A stretch of 64,000 nucleotides of DNA from an uncultured Sphingobacteriales bacterium (lineage in GTDB: Bacteria > Bacteroidota > Bacteroidia > Chitinophagales > Chitinophagaceae): NCBI GenBank assembly GCA_937871285.1, contig CALMQS010000068.1, forward strand, positions 1 through 64,000, written 5' to 3'. Below, one piece after another: positions 46,673 through 56,156 of this stretch. The translations under genes were made by a program, and so were the position numbers. The notes beneath the pieces are model-generated. The model was given only the letters and a program-made list of their open reading frames with translations, had not been told where the DNA came from and did not search any database. The number at the start of each line of letters is the position of its first letter. Position 1 is the stretch's first letter.

Positions 46673-49168
46673 CTAAAACACCACCCGGAAACTCCCAAAT
46701 ATGCCAAAACGTTCAAAGGTTTTTTCGGGCAAAGGCCGCGGCAATACTTTCCAGATAAAATCGAGCCGGAATACCTTAAAAATATTATCCACTCCTGTTC
46801 CTATTTCCATATAGGGCTTTCCGTTAAGACTTTTAAACTCATTGCCGTTGTTGCCAAAATTATAATTTTTGTTGGATTGGCTTAAATCGCCCCAAAACAC
46901 TTTAGCGCCCCAAAACTGTCTGAATTTCAGCATCCGGGTTAAAGGGATAAAACGAAACAATCCATTTCCAATATTGTGCTCTACATTAATGCCCGCATAC
47001 CAGTCTGTCAGATATTCGTAACGGCTCATCATGTTAAAAGCATATTTGTTATAATACCATAAATTATTTCCCGGCGGAATTTCAAGCAGGGTATAAGGCA
47101 GCGTACCAAATACTTTGCCGGCATAAGCGTTATAATAAATACTGCCGTACGGCGCTATCTTTTTATAATCCGATACGCTGCCGCCAACCTTATGATAATT
47201 ATAGCTGCTCCCGAATACGCCGGATATTCCTTTAGAGTAATGCGCTTCCACAATAGGATAATCACTGCCAATGCTGATCCGGTAAAAATTGCCATCGAGG
47301 AATTTTTCAAGATAAGCGAACCGGAGTTTTATTCCCATTTCAAAGCTGTTCAACGCCTCACCCCCGTTGGTAACAGGAAAACTATCTTTTACAGGAAGAT
47401 TCGACAAAGGAGTAGACCGCCTGCGCAAACCATTAAGCGTAACCGAAAAACCACTGTTCCATTCCTTAAAATATTCCAGCTTTTCCTGCTCTATTTTTAT
47501 ATACCTGAGCGGCACATTGGGCTTTCGTAAGGCGATCGCAAATAAATTATCACTTCCCACCTCGTCATAATACACCTGCCCGTTATCAATATCGTTAATA
47601 AAGGAGCCCATTAATGTGGAGCGGGGCGATTTATTGAACAGGTATAAACCCTGTAACCTTCCTTTCCATTTTTGATCGGAAAAGCCATAAGCCAGGTAAC
47701 CGGTGAGGTATATCTTTTTATTAAACCCGGTATTGGTTCCCAGGTCAAAACGCAGCCTCAGTCCTTCATACGCGTTGGCGGTTATCCAGTTATACCAGGG
47801 ACCAATTTCGTAATTGCCTACATTTTTATACCCCGTGCCAATAAAGTATACCAGGTCGGTAAACCGCTGGAAGCTGGGCATTTCCATAAGGGTATCAATC
47901 ATCTTATAAATACCCTTTTCCGTTTTGGTTAGTGCTTCGTGCCGGGCATCATGCCAGTATGCATCAGAATGTTTGGATGCAGAATCGGATATTACTACTT
48001 CCTCCCGCAGCTTATTTTTCTCCAGCTCTGCAGCAACGGATGTATCATTGATGACAATATTCCGGTAGGTGCTGGTTTTTCGTCCGATAAAATTCAGGCG
48101 GTTCTTATCTAAGAAAATAAAATCTGCTATAAATTTATCTTTCGCCAGGAACCACACGGAATCGTTGATGAGCTGGTATTCCTGAACAAGATCAAGCTTT
48201 TCAACAAAATTCAGATTGGCCAGCTCCGAAACGCGGAGATTCATTTTCATTACGGCATACGATGAGTCGGCAATCCACGCGTCACCGATAAAGGTATTCT
48301 CACCTTTATGCTTTGGCATAAACACAAAATGGAAAAAGCGCCTTCCCCCTATATATTGCGTATCCGGAACGGTATAACGATAGTAAGCGGAACCATAATC
48401 GCTGATGGGGCTGACAAAGTCCTTATCAAAAACCGGTATAAAGTTTTTATATACATTTACGTTCTGGTACATACCGCCAAGCATTTTACTAATGCTCGGG
48501 TTATTAAATCCCATCGTTTTAACCGCTTTAAATACCTCCCTTGTTCTTTGCGGCTTTCTTTGATAATAATAATCCGACAGCGATTCAGTTAAATAGAGCG
48601 GCAGTATGGGCTTGCTTTCGCTTGTGGAGTCAATGTTTTTATAAATAACCGATTTAAATGGCTTCAGTAACGGGAACCTGATCAGCTTGTTATTGGCGGC
48701 ATCGTTCAGGTCGGCTTCCAGTTTATTATATAGCTCATAAGAGAAATTATCAAACCGCGACCGGTCGTTAAACGGTTTATGCTGCACTATTTTACGCCAC
48801 ATGATCATTCCTTTGCCGATCTTGCTTTTTATGATCACTTCTGCATTGCTCTTTCCTCTTTCCATTTCAATGATCACCTGTATTTCTTCCAGCGTGGTAT
48901 CTATAGGTAAAGCATAATCTTCAAAGCCAACAAAAGTAACCATAAGGGTATCGGAAGGCCAATGGGAGAGGGTAAAGGAAAAGTTGCCGGCGGAGTCGCT
49001 CAGGGCGCCGATGGTAGTGTTTTTGAATTCGAGCGATGCAAAAGGTATCCGCTCTTCACTATGCGCATCCTGGATATGCCCCGATAGCTTTTTAACCTGT
49101 GCCGCAGCACTGAATGAAAAAACAGTTGAGAATACTATGCTACTAATAATCAGCCTTTTCCAGCCCAT
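46673..49168 (-). CDS. Outer-membrane DUF5686 protein with carboxypeptidase-regulatory-like domain
   Basis: An 831-residue protein. Signal peptide MGWKRLIISSIVFSTVFSFS..AAAQ; then a CarboxypepD_reg-like beta domain (LSGHIQDAHSEERIPFASLE, about 28-110) as in SusC-type receptors, then a long DUF5686 region (KIVQHKPFNDRSRFDNFSYE onward) which ends in predicted beta strands and a terminal aromatic-rich FGIFGSFRVVF, consistent with an outer-membrane barrel. Function unknown; proteins of this type are abundant in Bacteroidota. The start at 49168 is chosen over the ATG at 49207 because it starts the signal peptide. Confidence 0.82.
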   Translation of the reverse strand: MGWKRLIISSIVFSTVFSFSAAAQVKKLSGHIQDAHSEERIPFASLEFKNTTIGALSDSAGNFSFTLSHWPSDTLMVTFVGFEDYALPIDTTLEEIQVIIEMERGKSNAEVIIKSKIGKGMIMWRKIVQHKPFNDRSRFDNFSYELYNKLEADLNDAANNKLIRFPLLKPFKSVIYKNIDSTSESKPILPLYLTESLSDYYYQRKPQRTREVFKAVKTMGFNNPSISKMLGGMYQNVNVYKNFIPVFDKDFVSPISDYGSAYYRYTVPDTQYIGGRRFFHFVFMPKHKGENTFIGDAWIADSSYAVMKMNLRVSELANLNFVEKLDLVQEYQLINDSVWFLAKDKFIADFIFLDKNRLNFIGRKTSTYRNIVINDTSVAAELEKNKLREEVVISDSASKHSDAYWHDARHEALTKTEKGIYKMIDTLMEMPSFQRFTDLVYFIGTGYKNVGNYEIGPWYNWITANAYEGLRLRFDLGTNTGFNKKIYLTGYLAYGFSDQKWKGRLQGLYLFNKSPRSTLMGSFINDIDNGQVYYDEVGSDNLFAIALRKPNVPLRYIKIEQEKLEYFKEWNSGFSVTLNGLRRRSTPLSNLPVKDSFPVTNGGEALNSFEMGIKLRFAYLEKFLDGNFYRISIGSDYPIVEAHYSKGISGVFGSSYNYHKVGGSVSDYKKIAPYGSIYYNAYAGKVFGTLPYTLLEIPPGNNLWYYNKYAFNMMSRYEYLTDWYAGINVEHNIGNGLFRFIPLTRMLKFRQFWGAKVFWGDLSQSNKNYNFGNNGNEFKSLNGKPYMEIGTGVDNIFKVFRLDFIWKVLPRPLPEKTFERFGIFGSFRVVF

Positions 49169-49368
49169 ACACGCAAAAGTAAACACACTGCAAGGTATAA
49201 CGTACAATAGTTTTATAATATTGGGATTGTGTTAAGAAGCTTCTTTTTCTAAAAGCGTATTATATAAACGAATAAGCATTCAGCATTTTTAAAACAGGAG
49301 CGCTATTGCGTTGCAAACGTTGCCTGGTACCCATGCTCTGTTCCCCAAATCAAATAAGTATAAAAAAG

Positions 49369-49410
49369 TTTGCAGATATCAGTTTTTAATATTTACTTTG
49401 AAATTCAAAG
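49369..49410 (+). promoter_or_regulatory. Promoter with palindromic operator, copy 1
   Basis: TTTG (49369-49372), 21 bases, TACTTTG (49394-49400; one base short of TAnnTTTG), overlapped by the perfect palindrome CTTTGAAATTCAAAG (49396-49410) seven bases before the ATG at 49418. The same palindrome precedes creD. It would cover the transcription start and so suits a repressor. Confidence 0.6.
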
Positions 49411-49417
49411 CACTTTT

Positions 49418-50056
49418 ATGGAGCAAGAACATCCGGCATTAGACGCATTAAAAGATATTAAACAAATGATGGAACGCAGCAGCCGTTTTATCAGCCTGAG
49501 CGGATTAAGCGGCGTGGCTGCAGGTATTTGTGCGCTCACCGGGGCCTGGTTTGCTTACCAGGTTATTTCAGGCAACAACCCCGTATATAAAGAAAGCTAT
49601 GATTATGGTAGCCTTACGCTCGGTAATATCATGAAATATAAACTCCCTGCCATTGCTTTGCTAACATTAGGTTCGGCCATCTTAACGGCCTTCTTGTTTA
49701 CTTACATAAAAAGTAAAAAAAGCAACACGCCGATCTGGGGCACTACCTCCAAAAGATTGATACTGAATTTTTGCATCCCTTTATTTGCCGGAGGCGTATT
49801 TTTACTGCGCATGACGGAATTGGGGTATTTTGAGATGATCGCCCCGGGATGCCTTTTGTTTTATGGCATAGCCCTGGTAAATGCCGGTAAGTATACTTTG
49901 GGTGAAGTGCGGTATTTGGGATATGGGCAAATTGTATTAGGATTGATTGGTTGCTGGTTCCCCGCGCTTGGCTTATTTTTCTGGACCCTCGGATTTGGTG
50001 CATTGCATATTCTATATGGTTCATTGATGTGGTGGAAATATGATAAAAAAAGATAA
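49418..50056 (+). CDS. Multi-pass membrane protein of unknown function
   Basis: A 212-residue protein: a cytoplasmic start (MEQEHPALDALKDIKQMMER) then about six hydrophobic segments (GVAAGICALTGAWFAY near 34, KLPAIALLTLGSAILTAFLF near 77, FCIPLFAGGVFLLRMTE near 118 and others), ending WWKYDKKR. No catalytic motif is visible. It lies 48 bases upstream of a winged-helix regulator gene and carries the same operator as creD, so the three genes form a probable regulon. An in-frame TTG at 49370 would put the start upstream of the promoter and is rejected. Confidence 0.72.
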   Translation: MEQEHPALDALKDIKQMMERSSRFISLSGLSGVAAGICALTGAWFAYQVISGNNPVYKESYDYGSLTLGNIMKYKLPAIALLTLGSAILTAFLFTYIKSKKSNTPIWGTTSKRLILNFCIPLFAGGVFLLRMTELGYFEMIAPGCLLFYGIALVNAGKYTLGEVRYLGYGQIVLGLIGCWFPALGLFFWTLGFGALHILYGSLMWWKYDKKR

Positions 50057-50104
50057 AAGATGCAGAGCTTGCTTTGTTCTGCTTCCTGTTTGTAAAAAAA
50101 TGGC

Positions 50105-50404
50105 ATGAAAAATCCGATAGGAAATTTAAATAAAATATTTGACAGCCGTATACGGTTGGGTATTATGAGCTCACTTATGGTAAATGAGGAGGTAAGCTTT
50201 AACCAGTTAAAAGAAATCATAGCTGTTACCGATGGCAACCTCGCATCACATTTAAAAACGCTGGAGGATAATGGATTCATTAAAGTGCAAAAAGGATTTA
50301 TCGGGCGTAAAACCAATACTACCTATGCGGTTACCAAAGCCGGGGAACAAGCATTTAAACAACACTTAGATGCACTCGGGGAGATGATCAGGCTAATGAA
50401 GTAA
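50105..50404 (+). CDS. Winged-helix transcriptional regulator (ArsR/MarR-like)
   Basis: A 99-residue DNA-binding protein without a ligand domain. Helices with FDSRIRLGIMSSLMVNEEVS, recognition helix region AVTDGNLASHLKTLEDNGFI, then a wing with KGFIGRKTNTTYAVTKAG; this is the compact winged-helix type (HTH_27-like) often found next to CreD or similar membrane proteins in Bacteroidota. It lies between the operator-controlled membrane-protein gene and creD, so it is the natural candidate to bind the CTTTGAAWTTCAAAG palindromes (inference). No effector-binding cysteines or histidines stand out. Confidence 0.85.
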   Translation: MKNPIGNLNKIFDSRIRLGIMSSLMVNEEVSFNQLKEIIAVTDGNLASHLKTLEDNGFIKVQKGFIGRKTNTTYAVTKAGEQAFKQHLDALGEMIRLMK

Positions 50405-50420
50405 ATTTTTTTTCACCATA

Positions 50421-50439
50421 TACTTTGAATTTCAAAGTA
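50421..50439 (+). promoter_or_regulatory. Palindromic operator, copy 2, before creD
   Basis: TACTTTGAATTTCAAAGTA is a perfect 9+1+9 palindrome, sharing its 15-base core (CTTTGAA-T-TTCAAAG) with the site at 49396-49410; only the central base differs. It contains TACTTTG, close to the -7 consensus, and lies 17 bases before the creD ATG at 50457. Confidence 0.65.
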
Positions 50440-50456
50440 CTTTTAAAAATTAAAAT

Positions 50457-51782
50457 ATGGACACAACAAGCGCACTCCATTTTTTGTCGGCCCAGCGGCT
50501 TACCATTAAAGGCATTATTGTAGCCTTCCTCATCCTGTTTATGCTTATACCGGCAATATTCATCATGAACCTGGTAAGCGAAAGAGCGGACCGGCAGCAG
50601 GCCGTTGCTAAGGAAGTAAGTTCCAGGTGGGCTACTAATCAAACCTTTACCGGCCCTTTACTGGTAATACCTTACAGGGAAAGCGTTAAAACAGACGATG
50701 GAAAAACAACCGTTTATAAAAAGTATGCTTACTTTTTACCGGATCTGCTAAAAATAAACGGGGAACTGCAACCACAAATAAGACACCGGAGCATATACGA
50801 TATCGTTGTATACAGAACAGATATGCAGGTAGAAGGCCATTTTAGCCCCGTGTCAACTCAACTATTGAATATACCAGAAGAAGATTTACAGTTGCATGAA
50901 GCCTTTGTTTGCATAGGGTTAACTGATTTCAGAGGTATTGAAGATCAGCTCAGCCTTTTATGGAATGAGACCAGCGCTGTTTTTAACGCGGGCATGCCGG
51001 ATGACCGTATCATTAAAAACGGGTTGCACACGCCTGTTGCAATAGGTTATGATGATCTTACAAGATCAAATACTTTTAAGCTGCAATTGCATTTACGGGG
51101 TTCCGAAAATTTGTCTTTCACACCTGTGGGCAAAACCACAAATGTTAATATTACTTCTGCATGGACCAATCCTTCTTTTGATGGCAGTTTTTTGCCTGTA
51201 CATACCCCGGAAATTAACGACAACGGTTTTAGCGCCGGATGGAAGGTGCAGCATTTGAACAGGAGCTACCCACAAAGCTGGAAAGATGGCAATTACAATG
51301 TAGCGGATTCTAAGTTTGGCATTACCCTTTTACAGCCGGTTGACTCTTATGCAAAAACAATGCGTTCCGTTAAATACGCCATCCTTTTTATTGCGCTCAC
51401 CTTTGGCCTGTATTTCTTTCTTGAAGTGTTGCAAAAACGAACCGTGCATCCCATACAGTATGTGCTGGTAGGACTGGCATTAAGTATTTTCTATACTTTG
51501 CTGCTTTCTATTTCCGAATACACCGCATTTAATATCGCGTATAGCATAGCGGCTTCGGCAACAGTTGCGCTCATTACACTTTATACGAAAAGCATATTTC
51601 ATCAATGGAAAATTGCGGCGCTGTTTGGCGCTTTGCTTACCGTACTTTATACCTTTATTTTTGTATTGCTGCAACTCCGGGATGGCGCTTTGCTTTTTGG
51701 GAGCATAGGCTTATTTATATTACTGGCTGCAGCCATGTACTATTCGCGAAAAATAAACTGGTATGGGCAGCTAAACCAATAA
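50457..51782 (+). CDS. creD: Inner-membrane protein CreD
   Basis: A 441-residue inner-membrane protein of the CreD family. One membrane helix near 17-37 (TIKGIIVAFLILFMLIPAIF), a periplasmic beta-rich domain (RWATNQTFTGPLLVIPYRES onward to ~300), then five to six helices in the C-terminal third (KYAILFIALTFGLYFFLE, TLLLSISEYTAFNIAY). In E. coli, CreD belongs to the CreBC regulon and affects colicin tolerance and envelope integrity; in Bacteroidota it is often next to a winged-helix regulator, as here. It has its own copy of the palindromic operator and a strong terminator overlapping its stop codon. Confidence 0.92.
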   Translation: MDTTSALHFLSAQRLTIKGIIVAFLILFMLIPAIFIMNLVSERADRQQAVAKEVSSRWATNQTFTGPLLVIPYRESVKTDDGKTTVYKKYAYFLPDLLKINGELQPQIRHRSIYDIVVYRTDMQVEGHFSPVSTQLLNIPEEDLQLHEAFVCIGLTDFRGIEDQLSLLWNETSAVFNAGMPDDRIIKNGLHTPVAIGYDDLTRSNTFKLQLHLRGSENLSFTPVGKTTNVNITSAWTNPSFDGSFLPVHTPEINDNGFSAGWKVQHLNRSYPQSWKDGNYNVADSKFGITLLQPVDSYAKTMRSVKYAILFIALTFGLYFFLEVLQKRTVHPIQYVLVGLALSIFYTLLLSISEYTAFNIAYSIAASATVALITLYTKSIFHQWKIAALFGALLTVLYTFIFVLLQLRDGALLFGSIGLFILLAAAMYYSRKINWYGQLNQ

Positions 51783-51813
51783 GGTCTAAAAGACCTTATT
51801 GGTTTAGCTTTTT
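51770..51813 (+). terminator. Terminator with perfect 17-bp stem after creD
   Basis: Arms 51770-51786 and 51792-51808 are perfectly complementary around TAAAA, followed by five T. The left arm includes the last codons and stop of creD, and the T-run overlaps the stop codon of the convergent gene. Very compact gene ends. Confidence 0.85.
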
Positions 51814-54800
51814 AAAAATCCAGCCCCAGAGAAAAGTACCATACCGGCCTGCCATTAAAGAACCCGCTCATGGGCCAGCCGGCATCCACGCGGAGAAAAT
51901 AGCCCAGCAAAGTACTTCTCAAGCCGAAACCATAGCCCCCAACAAAGGGGCCTACACCATCACCTTTAAAAGTGACCTGTACCGTTCTATCATTATTCAC
52001 ATAGGATATGTAGGGACGGGTCATTTTGTTATAAGCACCGTCCCAGGCAGTACCCAGGTCAATGAACTGCACCAACTGGAAGTTTCGTAAAAAAGCATTG
52101 TTTATAGGCCGGCTCAGCAAAGTAGTAAACACCGGCAGGCGAAATTCGCTGTTGATCACAACCGCGTTATTGCCATTGGCCGCATTTTGCCTGTATCCTC
52201 GGAGATTTACCGCTAACGACTGGTATGCATAGGTTTGATTGGATGCGGGCTTGTTGGCATCATTGAACTTGGGAGCGATCCAGCTATCCGTGCCACCCAG
52301 GTAATATAATATCTTCTGGCTGCCCCATGAAATATCCACGGCGCCTCTTCCCGCCCATATAAAATTGCGGTAAATAGGATAGTAATACCGGATATCGGTG
52401 CCTACATTAAAAGTAAACTTGCCCTGCTTGTTTTTGGTAAGATCGGTATTAATGTCGGTATATATTTTATACCGCAGCCCGTTCCAGATATTCAATGCCG
52501 GGTTAATGCTGTTGTCATGCACATATTCAAAATGAGTAAGCAGCGAATTTTTAACCGTATCGCCAATGGCCAGGGCCGGGGGATAATTAACAAAGGTTTT
52601 GATAGCTACCCTGTCTGTCCGCAGCGCAACATGCGCACGCAGGCTTCTTACTTTATCCCATGGGTAAGAAACATTAACCTGGTAGATACTGGAAAATAAT
52701 TTATTCGGCAAAGCGCTCAGGGGGAAGTCATCCTGCTTATAAAACGGGTAATCGGTTACAGTAGAACGATAGTACGTAAGACCCCAGTCTAACCGCCTGC
52801 GCATATTATAAAAGCTGAACAGCACATCTTTATCATCAAGGTTCAGCCCCAGCCGGAAGCCACCAATAAATTTGATGTCTTCAAAAAGATCGGAGACCCC
52901 AATCCTTACAATACCGTTTAAATTTGAGTTGCCATTCGTAAGATATATAGGCCCGCCGCCACCGCCATAAGGCTGCCAGCGGGTCATTAATACGGAATTA
53001 TTGAAGCCCGAAACAGAATATTCCGTTGCAAACTTCAGCCTGTAATCGTATAATTTAGCCTGAGAAAGCGTTGTTTCTTCCACCGGCTGGTCATTGGCAT
53101 CAAATACTCTTCCCTGAATGGTACTATCCGGCTCATCACTTTCAAATTCGCTTTGAAAAACATTCCCCTGTCTTTGGGTGGTATCAACCGTTACCGGCTG
53201 GTAAATGGTAGCCGCACCTTTCACTATCTTATCCTGCTCCATCACTTTTTTCATATATTCCGTAGGCCGCACATTGATGTTTCTTCTTTTGAGCGCATCA
53301 TCATTTACTTTGAGCTTGTATAATAATTTCAGATCACCTTCCTGCCGTACTTCAGATACCTGTCCGCCATCACCCGCTATTCTTGTTTCCTGTAAGCCGC
53401 TTTGGTAATTGGTGATCGGAAAGGCATAAGCCGAATCGGTGGTAACTGCCATATAGCCTATTGAATCGGGCTCGTTTTTGTTCCACACCTGAAGTGTAGA
53501 GTCTAATTCAGCATTTTCGGGATTGCGTAACAGCTCATCTCCGATCCTGTATATGGTATCCACTCCGGCCTTGCGGGTAGTAAAGAATCCCGCATACCGG
53601 TTGGCAATTCCCATTTCATCATTTACAAATGTAAAATGGTTGGTATTATACTGCATCGGGTAACGTGCGTTGCCGTATTTTACATGGGTGAGCTGTGAAA
53701 TTTGCCTGAATTCAGTTCTGTTCCAGTTATCAACTAAAAAAATATTGTACGGATTGTTGGATGGCAAAGCCGTATCGCTGTTAACGGCATTGCCCGACGG
53801 GCGGTTGGACGAAAAAATGATACCTGTTCTGTTGGGAAAAGCTACAAAAGAAGGATCAAGGTCGTCATACACATCATTCGTAATCTGTTCCAGTGTTTGT
53901 TCGTTAATTTTATATACGAAAATATCGGAGTAACCATTTTTTACGGCGCTGAATAAAAGGGTATTCTGATCCAGCATATATTTTACATCAATCACCTGGT
54001 CAAATTCCTGAGGTAGCTCCTGCTTAAATGTTTTGAGCCGGGTTGTAAGGTCAAAAACAAACATTCTAAGCTTATTCCTTTCACTGTATACTACTACCAG
54101 CTTCGAACCTTTGGGGTCCCAGGCCAGTTGGGGATAGTTGGGATTGATCTCATTTTGATTATCGAGCACGCCCGACTTCAGTAAAATCTTTCTTTTAAAT
54201 CCAAAATCTTCCAGTTCAATGCGATAGATTCCTTTTTTAAACCGTACCACGGCATAAGTGCTGTTGCGCGGGTTGGGATTAGCCTGGAACCGGTAATAAT
54301 CCAGGTTCCTGTTCACTTCTTCTATAGCCACAACGCTTCCTTTGGGAGCGTTACGCCTTCCTCTCAGATCTTTATAGTATTTGTCGGACTCTTTTTCCAT
54401 GAACTCGTTCAATACTTCCTTAAATTTTTTCTTGGTTACTTTTAAGCTGGCCGAGTTCAGGCTTTTATATATTCTTGCCAGGTAAAGAAAATAAGTAACA
54501 TTGTCTTTCCGGTAATTATCCGCTATAAAGCGCCAGAAAGCATGCCCGGCAAGTTCTGGCTTATCAAATGCAAACTGGTAAAAGGTTCTGTAATTACCCG
54601 AAAGCAGGGCAGATTTTAACTGGTCGTCCAGACCGGGGTTCCAGTTTTCGGCGGCGTACATGATGTATCCTTCGGTTAGCCATTTAGGTAAGTCAAGCAG
54701 GGCCTGGTTACTGGCAAACTCACCGAGGTCGTCGCCAAACAATAAGTTTTCAAGCAAAACCTTAGCTATTCCCTGCCTGATCTGGTTTTTTAAGCTTTCG

Positions 54801-55216
54801 TGATCGCCATTAAAATAAACGATCATTTTATTATTTACAAACTTGGTAACGCCGCCTGTATTCTGCCAGTCAATACCCAACCCGATATTAGATTGCTGCA
54901 GGTCGTTAAAATTATTATATGCAACAATATTAATACGGCGCTGGGAACCATACTCCACAAAATCCTCGAGCCCCGGCAGTTCTTTTTCTGCTAATTGTGC
55001 CGCATATTTTCCAAGTGCCAACCCGTTCTGACTAAAATATACATTAAAGTTCCTGGTTTGATAATACCGCCATTTCATTTTTTCGTATTGCACCCTGTTT
55101 TTTCCAAATTCCACCGCATTTACCTGGGCGAATGCCTTCTGCCGCATCATGAATGAAAGCGTAATCCATATTAAACATCCAATGTAATACCGTAGCCTGT
55201 TCCGTAAGATTCCCAT
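51812..55216 (-). CDS. Large TolB-like propeller protein with degenerate peptidase-like N-domain and C-terminal barrel
   Basis: A 1134-residue secreted protein (signal peptide MGILRNRLRYYIGCLIWITL...AFAQ). Residues ~45-195 resemble a gluzincin peptidase domain: strands like RRINIVAYNNFND and a segment ending LDLPKWLTEGYIMYAAE, where peptidases keep the third zinc ligand; but the HExxH helix is replaced by QIRQGIAKVLLEN, so it is probably inactive. Residues ~330-560 are TolB/WD40-like blades (YPQLAWDPKGSKLVVVYSER, DPSFVAFPNRTGIIFSSNRP). The last ~400 residues read as outer-membrane beta strands ending in WYFSLGLDF. Upstream ATGs at 55228 and 55261 are possible but less fitting. Function unknown. 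Confidence 0.75.
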   Translation of the reverse strand: MGILRNRLRYYIGCLIWITLSFMMRQKAFAQVNAVEFGKNRVQYEKMKWRYYQTRNFNVYFSQNGLALGKYAAQLAEKELPGLEDFVEYGSQRRINIVAYNNFNDLQQSNIGLGIDWQNTGGVTKFVNNKMIVYFNGDHESLKNQIRQGIAKVLLENLLFGDDLGEFASNQALLDLPKWLTEGYIMYAAENWNPGLDDQLKSALLSGNYRTFYQFAFDKPELAGHAFWRFIADNYRKDNVTYFLYLARIYKSLNSASLKVTKKKFKEVLNEFMEKESDKYYKDLRGRRNAPKGSVVAIEEVNRNLDYYRFQANPNPRNSTYAVVRFKKGIYRIELEDFGFKRKILLKSGVLDNQNEINPNYPQLAWDPKGSKLVVVYSERNKLRMFVFDLTTRLKTFKQELPQEFDQVIDVKYMLDQNTLLFSAVKNGYSDIFVYKINEQTLEQITNDVYDDLDPSFVAFPNRTGIIFSSNRPSGNAVNSDTALPSNNPYNIFLVDNWNRTEFRQISQLTHVKYGNARYPMQYNTNHFTFVNDEMGIANRYAGFFTTRKAGVDTIYRIGDELLRNPENAELDSTLQVWNKNEPDSIGYMAVTTDSAYAFPITNYQSGLQETRIAGDGGQVSEVRQEGDLKLLYKLKVNDDALKRRNINVRPTEYMKKVMEQDKIVKGAATIYQPVTVDTTQRQGNVFQSEFESDEPDSTIQGRVFDANDQPVEETTLSQAKLYDYRLKFATEYSVSGFNNSVLMTRWQPYGGGGGPIYLTNGNSNLNGIVRIGVSDLFEDIKFIGGFRLGLNLDDKDVLFSFYNMRRRLDWGLTYYRSTVTDYPFYKQDDFPLSALPNKLFSSIYQVNVSYPWDKVRSLRAHVALRTDRVAIKTFVNYPPALAIGDTVKNSLLTHFEYVHDNSINPALNIWNGLRYKIYTDINTDLTKNKQGKFTFNVGTDIRYYYPIYRNFIWAGRGAVDISWGSQKILYYLGGTDSWIAPKFNDANKPASNQTYAYQSLAVNLRGYRQNAANGNNAVVINSEFRLPVFTTLLSRPINNAFLRNFQLVQFIDLGTAWDGAYNKMTRPYISYVNNDRTVQVTFKGDGVGPFVGGYGFGLRSTLLGYFLRVDAGWPMSGFFNGRPVWYFSLGLDF

Positions 55217-55270
55217 AATTTCGTACATTCTTATATTAAAATTAGCGTTTTTAAGGTACAAAAAAACATT

Positions 55271-55912
55271 ATGCTCGCTGTTAAAGTTTTCATATTTAGC
55301 CCGGTGCAGGAGAATACCTACCTGCTTTACAATGAACAGAAAGAATGTATGATTATTGACCCCGGATGTTATTATGACGAAGAACGGGAAGAACTGTCAT
55401 CATTCATAGCGCATAAAGCTTTAACGCCTAAGTTACTGTTAAACACCCACTGTCATCTTGATCATGTTTTCGGCAACAAATGGGTTGCAGAAAAGTACGG
55501 ATTAAAACTTCACCTTCATGAAAAAGAAAAGCCGGTATTAGACTATGCCCCTGCCTCCGGATTAATGTGGAACCTGCCTTTTGATAATTATAAAGGTGAC
55601 GTAATATACTTACGGGAAAATGATACCGTAGCGTTGGGCGCCGATATGCTTGAAGTTTTGTTTACGCCCGGGCATTCACCGGGCAGCATTGCTTTTTATT
55701 GTAAGCAGCAACAGTTTGTTATTGGCGGTGATGTATTGTTCAGGATGAGTGTTGGGCGAACAGATTTGCCGGGCGGAAACCAGGATACCCTGCTCAACAG
55801 CATACGCACCAAGCTTTTTGTTTTGCCCGATGAAACCATTGTATATCCCGGTCATGGAGAACATACTACCATTGGGTTTGAAAAAAAGCATAACCCGTAT
55901 GCGGGAATTTGA
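55271..55912 (+). CDS. MBL-fold metallo-hydrolase, glyoxalase II-like
   Basis: A 213-residue cytoplasmic metallo-beta-lactamase-fold enzyme. The metal-binding motif THCHLDH holds H60, H62, D64 and H65; further ligands lie in FTPGHSPGS and GGDVLFRMSVGRTD, and PGHGEHTTIGFEK supplies the last histidine. The signature fits hydroxyacylglutathione-hydrolase-like or similar thioester hydrolases; it is shorter than full GloB (about 250 residues) by lack of the C-terminal substrate domain, so the true substrate is open. It is divergent from the TolB-like gene with 54 bases between starts. Confidence 0.88.
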   Translation: MLAVKVFIFSPVQENTYLLYNEQKECMIIDPGCYYDEEREELSSFIAHKALTPKLLLNTHCHLDHVFGNKWVAEKYGLKLHLHEKEKPVLDYAPASGLMWNLPFDNYKGDVIYLRENDTVALGADMLEVLFTPGHSPGSIAFYCKQQQFVIGGDVLFRMSVGRTDLPGGNQDTLLNSIRTKLFVLPDETIVYPGHGEHTTIGFEKKHNPYAGI

Positions 55913-55924
55913 AGAACTATCAGG

Positions 55925-56145
55925 TTCAGGCTTAAGAATTTGAAATTTGAGATCTTAGATTTGAGATGTATGCAGGTTACATGTTTTCAAGTTGCATGTT
56001 TCAGGTTTTCCGGCTTCGGATTTAATATTTGAATTTTATTTGGTTCTTGTGATTTGCTTTTTGGTGCTTTGGATTCCCTTCGGATTTCGAAATTCCTGCT
56101 TCGGATTTGAAATTAGAAATTACATTTGTTTCTTGTTCTTTTGCA
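55925..56145. repeat. AT-rich phrase repeats in the gap after the MBL gene
   Basis: Variants of TTTGAAATTTGAGATCTTAG, then GCAGGTTACATGTTTTCAAG, and repeated CTTCGGATTTGAAAT/ GGATTTCGAAATT. No gene or clear terminator is found. They look like degenerate relatives of the phrase repeats elsewhere, here AT-rich. Confidence 0.4.
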
Positions 56146-56156
56146 TCCTCTCCCCT

